Source: an uncultured Elusimicrobium sp.
Lineage (GTDB): Bacteria > Elusimicrobiota > Elusimicrobia > Elusimicrobiales > Elusimicrobiaceae
Direction: 5' to 3'
NCBI GenBank assembly: GCA_937891135.1
Contig: CALAFB010000005.1
Span: forward strand, 1 to 7,600
Length of the DNA: 7,600 nucleotides
The position numbers were made by a program, and so were the translations under genes. Below, piece by piece: positions 4,569-7,600 of the stretch. Position 1 is the stretch's first letter, and each line of letters starts with the position of its first letter. Below the pieces are notes generated by a model, which was not told the origin of the DNA, made no database searches, and was given only the letters and a program-made list of their open reading frames with translations.

Positions 4569-5606
4569 ATGCGATTACTTACTTCTAAAATACCACCCCT
4601 AAATCAGGGTTCCTACACCTTTCGTGACGCATTTTTTGATATGTTTACCAATGCGGACACCATAAATCTCGCATCGGGATATATCTCGGCTGATTCTTTA
4701 GCTGAATTACACGAAACCCTTATTCGCAATCAAGAGAAACAAGTTAGAATAAAACTGATTATTGGGATGCATTTTTTTGAAGGAATAACAAGAGTCCAAT
4801 ATGATGCAGCCACAAAACTTAACACATATCTAACCGATAACGATCGTGGAGAAGTAGCTGTAGTTAAAGATTTTAAATTTCATGGCAAAATGTATTGCTT
4901 CTATAAAGAAGGTGTTCCTTTCGCTACGATTATTGGATCTTCAAATTTAGGGGACCTTTCAACGGCTCACTCTAGCTACGAAATCAATGTTTTAGCAAAT
5001 CAGGAAAACGATAGGGATATCATCACGCAGGCAACTAACTTCTTTGGGCAACTCTATCCCACTTCCACTTTATCTCTTTCCGAATGGCATCCGGAAAAAT
5101 ACGAACCAACCCGTTCGCCTTTAACGGAATATACCAATGTAGAAAAATTATCTGCTGAAGATATTTTAAGAACAAGACAAGCTCTTACACAAACTCATGT
5201 AGATATTCCGCTTAAACCTGAGGCCAAAAGTAACTTGAATGTCTTTTATGGAAAAGGAAGAATGGGAAAAAATGGCCTTGTTATCCCTCGGCCTTGGTAT
5301 GAAGTGGAATTGATTGTACCAAAAGCTGTAACCTCTCTGGATTCCTATCCTAAAGAAGAATTTACCGCAGTAACAAATGATGGTTGGAAATTTAAGTGCT
5401 ATAGCGGTGGGGATAATAATAAAAATTTTCGCTCAAGCATTGATTTGCAAATATTAGGGCGATGGATTAAAGGTCAACTTGAAGATGCCGGAGTGATAAA
5501 ACTTGGTGATTTGATTACAGCCGATACTCTTCAAAACTTCGGGAAAGACACTTTGAGAATGACAAAAACAGAAATTCCAAACACATGGTATATGGAGCTT
5601 GTGTAA
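4569..5606 (+). CDS. PLD-family restriction endonuclease, NgoFVII/BfiI-like
   Basis: This 345-residue protein fits the NgoFVII-type restriction endonuclease family. The N-terminal half (about 1-165) is a single phospholipase D-like nuclease domain: FHGKMYCF gives the HxK pair H105 and K107, followed by IIGSSNLGDLS with S124, S125 and N126 and a conserved Glu at 138. Such enzymes dimerise to build one active site and, as shown for BfiI, need no metal ion. Residues about 222-345 resemble the C-terminal B3-like DNA-recognition domain of NgoFVII-type enzymes (RPWYEVELIVP; then FTAVTNDGWKFKC; then LGRWIKGQL; ending WYMELV). It lies one base after the methyltransferase stop with only a weak GGCTGGGA ribosome-binding site, implying translation coupled to, and kept below, the protective methyltransferase. 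The recognition sequence is unknown. It appears intact. Confidence 0.88.
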   Translation: MRLLTSKIPPLNQGSYTFRDAFFDMFTNADTINLASGYISADSLAELHETLIRNQEKQVRIKLIIGMHFFEGITRVQYDAATKLNTYLTDNDRGEVAVVKDFKFHGKMYCFYKEGVPFATIIGSSNLGDLSTAHSSYEINVLANQENDRDIITQATNFFGQLYPTSTLSLSEWHPEKYEPTRSPLTEYTNVEKLSAEDILRTRQALTQTHVDIPLKPEAKSNLNVFYGKGRMGKNGLVIPRPWYEVELIVPKAVTSLDSYPKEEFTAVTNDGWKFKCYSGGDNNKNFRSSIDLQILGRWIKGQLEDAGVIKLGDLITADTLQNFGKDTLRMTKTEIPNTWYMELV

Positions 5607-5609
5607 ATT

Positions 5610-7499
5610 ATGTGTGCGATATTAACCGATTACTTATCAAAACTTTCTAATATCCCAGGATTGGCTCAATCCGTACAAAGTACAGCAGATGCAGTAATTC
5701 CCCAACTCCAAGGTTTTTCACAAATTCCTAGGCCAGCCGGATTGCTATTGGGTAATGTACAGAGTGGAAAAACTAGCCATGTTTTTGGAGTAATTGCTGC
5801 GGCAGCTGATGCAGGGTACAAGATATTTATCCTATTGACTTCCGGAATAACGGCTCTTCAACAACAAACTCTCACTCGGACTTTAAAATACTTAGATAAC
5901 GATTTTACCGTCTGCGGAGAATCTGACTCAATGAAGTTACAAATGTATGGTTTACGTAAGCCGGTTATAATCGTTCTAAAGAAAAACGCAAGTGTGCTTA
6001 GGAAATGGAAAAATTACCTGCAAACAAGTGGTATTTGTCAGGGACAACCAATCTTTATTATCGATGATGAAGCCGATGCAGCTAGTTTAAATACGATGGT
6101 TAACAGACGAGAAGAAAGTACCATTTTTAAATCCTTAAATGAAATCCGCGCTCTATCGGCAAATGCGATATATCTACAATTAACCGCAACGCCACAATCG
6201 CTGTTTTTACAAACCCAAGAGTCAGGATATAAGCCGTTATTTGTGCATTACTTTGCTCCAGGTACAGGATATTTAGGCGGAGATTTTTTCTATTCCGAAC
6301 CAACACCTCTGTGTATTAAACCTGTCGATGAAGATGAATTAACCGCAATAAAAGAAGCGGATTCACAAATTCCTGATGGTCTAAGACAAGCGTTTATGGC
6401 ATTTCTTGTTAGTGCATCTGATTTGGCGTTAACTGGGAAAAATGTATGTAATTTCATGATACACCCAAGTGTCCGAATGCAAGACCAAGAGACCACAGCT
6501 AACAAAATAGCAGAGTTCCTAAATCTACTACTAAAAGCAGAAGAACAAGAAATTCGAGATGGAATTCGTGCTGCTTGGGAAGATTTGCATACCACCAAGT
6601 CGGATATTCAACCTTTTGAGAATATCTGTTGTAAAGCTTTCGAGTTATTAGATGAGAATAATCCTCAAATTAATATTTATGTTATGAACTCTCGAAACGC
6701 AGGAACTCGATCGTTTGACGAGGGTTTTAATATCGTAGTGGGTGGGAACTGTTTAGGAAGAGGTATCACGTTCCCTGCTTTACAAACAATTTACTACTGT
6801 CGCAAAACAAAAATGCCACAAGCCGACACTTATTGGCAACATTGTCGTATGTTTGGATACGATAGGGACAGAGGTTTAATGAGAATTTTTATTCCACCAT
6901 CCATGTTAAAAGCGTTTACGGAAATGAACATGGCAAATACAGCTTTATTAAAGCAAATTCAACAACTCCCTATAGACCAAATTCGCTTGATATATCCGCC
7001 GAGCATTAGCCCAACGAGAAGATGCGTAATTGACAAAGATGAAGTTGATATGATTGCTGGTGGAGTTAACTATTTTCCTTTCTATCCCTCCGCCACTAAT
7101 ACACAAAAACTGGATGAACTTTTAAGTGAATATGCTGATGGCGAATATGAGGTGGATGTCGATTTTCTTATACAACTAGTAAAACAAGTTAGTTTGGCAT
7201 CTGACGAAGATTGGTCTCCTAAATCGTTCGAGAGTTGTTTAGAAGCGTGGAAAGCATCCAAAACCCCAGGTTGCACATTAGGGAAACTAATTATACGACG
7301 AGATAGAAATATCAGCAAGGGAACAGGAACATTATTATCTCCGGATGACCGAAGAATCGGCGAAAGCGAAACAGGCAAACCAGTTCTCACTCTATATAGA
7401 CTTAATGGACGTATCGAACAAAAATGGGATGGGCAACCTTTATGGGTCCCCAACATTAAAATGCCGGAAGGTAAATTTTTCCTTAAGTCTAGTAATTAG
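5610..7499 (+). CDS. Z1-type superfamily II ATPase/helicase-like protein of an R-M operon
   Basis: This 629-residue protein carries superfamily II ATPase motifs: Walker A GNVQSGKT (48-55), Walker B IIDDEADAAS (150-159), motif III LTATPQS (191-197), a motif V-like GGNCLGRGITFP (378-389) and motif VI-like WQHCRMFGYDRDRG (409-422). The last two are diagnostic of the Z1 domain, found in ATPases that accompany PLD nucleases and methylases. ATP-driven translocation or DNA remodelling during restriction is inferred. The segment after about 490 I do not recognise. From memory, many Z1 proteins are longer (about 900 residues), so this is a compact form, but no catalytic motif is missing. The ATG is three bases after the endonuclease stop, with GGAG at 5594-5597; a terminator follows at once, so it closes the operon. 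Confidence 0.9.
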   Translation: MCAILTDYLSKLSNIPGLAQSVQSTADAVIPQLQGFSQIPRPAGLLLGNVQSGKTSHVFGVIAAAADAGYKIFILLTSGITALQQQTLTRTLKYLDNDFTVCGESDSMKLQMYGLRKPVIIVLKKNASVLRKWKNYLQTSGICQGQPIFIIDDEADAASLNTMVNRREESTIFKSLNEIRALSANAIYLQLTATPQSLFLQTQESGYKPLFVHYFAPGTGYLGGDFFYSEPTPLCIKPVDEDELTAIKEADSQIPDGLRQAFMAFLVSASDLALTGKNVCNFMIHPSVRMQDQETTANKIAEFLNLLLKAEEQEIRDGIRAAWEDLHTTKSDIQPFENICCKAFELLDENNPQINIYVMNSRNAGTRSFDEGFNIVVGGNCLGRGITFPALQTIYYCRKTKMPQADTYWQHCRMFGYDRDRGLMRIFIPPSMLKAFTEMNMANTALLKQIQQLPIDQIRLIYPPSISPTRRCVIDKDEVDMIAGGVNYFPFYPSATNTQKLDELLSEYADGEYEVDVDFLIQLVKQVSLASDEDWSPKSFESCLEAWKASKTPGCTLGKLIIRRDRNISKGTGTLLSPDDRRIGESETGKPVLTLYRLNGRIEQKWDGQPLWVPNIKMPEGKFFLKSSN

Positions 7500-7511
7500 T
7501 CCTTTGCTCAC

Positions 7512-7539
7512 GCCCTCTACTAGTTAGGGGGCTTTTTTT
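7512..7539 (+). terminator. rho-independent terminator of the R-M operon
   Basis: GCCCTCTA (7512-7519) pairs with TAGGGGGC (7525-7532) around a five-base loop, with one T-G wobble, followed by seven T residues. It begins 12 bases after the Z1 stop codon and marks the operon as three genes long. Confidence 0.9.
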
Positions 7540-7574
7540 ATTACTTTTACTGTGACCAAAAAGCGCACGCGTAC

Positions 7575-7591
7575 CACATATGTGCTAAAAT
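7575..7591 (+). promoter_or_regulatory. candidate promoter and operator of the next rightward gene
   Basis: TGC followed by TAAAAT (7583-7591) is an extended -10 element. The perfect palindrome CACATATGTG (7575-7584) overlaps its upstream edge, which is a good position for a repressor. The gene it would serve lies beyond the window. Confidence 0.4.
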
Positions 7592-7600
7592 ACAAAAAAG

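Noticed and set aside
6290..6598. Minus-strand frames opposite the Z1 gene, here and at 7082-7456
   Set aside because: Ser/Leu/Arg-rich shadows of a well-supported coding sequence, with no ribosome-binding sites or family resemblance.

Overview
The window is AT-rich bacterial accessory DNA. Shine-Dalgarno sites of the AGGAGG type, sigma-70-like promoters and GC stem plus poly-T terminators suggest Bacillota (Firmicutes), perhaps a mobile or recently acquired island. I cannot place it below phylum. There are no rRNA, tRNA, CRISPR or recognisable transposase genes.

Layout. (1) Positions 1-100 hold the probable tail of an unidentified plus-strand gene and its intrinsic terminator. (2) Positions 100-568 have no convincing gene. 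They hold phased short repeats and inverted repeats of a kind seen at recombination or protein-binding sites, and a hairpin that probably terminates the leftward abiE transcript. (3) 569-1995, minus strand, is a two-gene type IV toxin-antitoxin operon: the AbiEi antitoxin, then the AbiEii nucleotidyltransferase toxin, with an ATGA overlap. The promoter is very good and so close to the antitoxin ATG that the mRNA should be nearly leaderless. (4) 2109-3276, minus strand, is a tight operon of five small genes: a DUF2924 protein with a Lys/Thr-rich tail, a DUF4314 protein, two unrecognised proteins and a 47-residue CxxC/CxxC zinc-ribbon protein. Each has its own ribosome-binding site and neighbours abut or overlap. 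(5) 3485-7499, plus strand, is a three-gene restriction-modification-type operon: a C5-cytosine methyltransferase, a PLD-fold restriction endonuclease of the NgoFVII/BfiI type and a Z1-type superfamily II ATPase. It ends in a strong terminator. (6) 7540-7600 holds what looks like the promoter of the next rightward gene.

How the genes fit together. The methyltransferase should protect host sites. The PLD endonuclease has the HxK and GSSN active-site elements and a C-terminal B3-like DNA-binding region, and should cut unmodified DNA. The Z1 ATPase presumably powers or licenses restriction. Combinations of PLD nuclease, Z1 ATPase and methylase are known from comparative genomics, usually with a GHKL (MutL/MORC-like) ATPase that is missing here. 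The R-M operon and the small-gene operon diverge from a 208-bp intergenic region. It contains a perfect 8+2+8 palindrome upstream of an extended -10 promoter, a good operator candidate although no regulator gene is in the window. The five small genes sit between two defence-type operons and are the least understood part.
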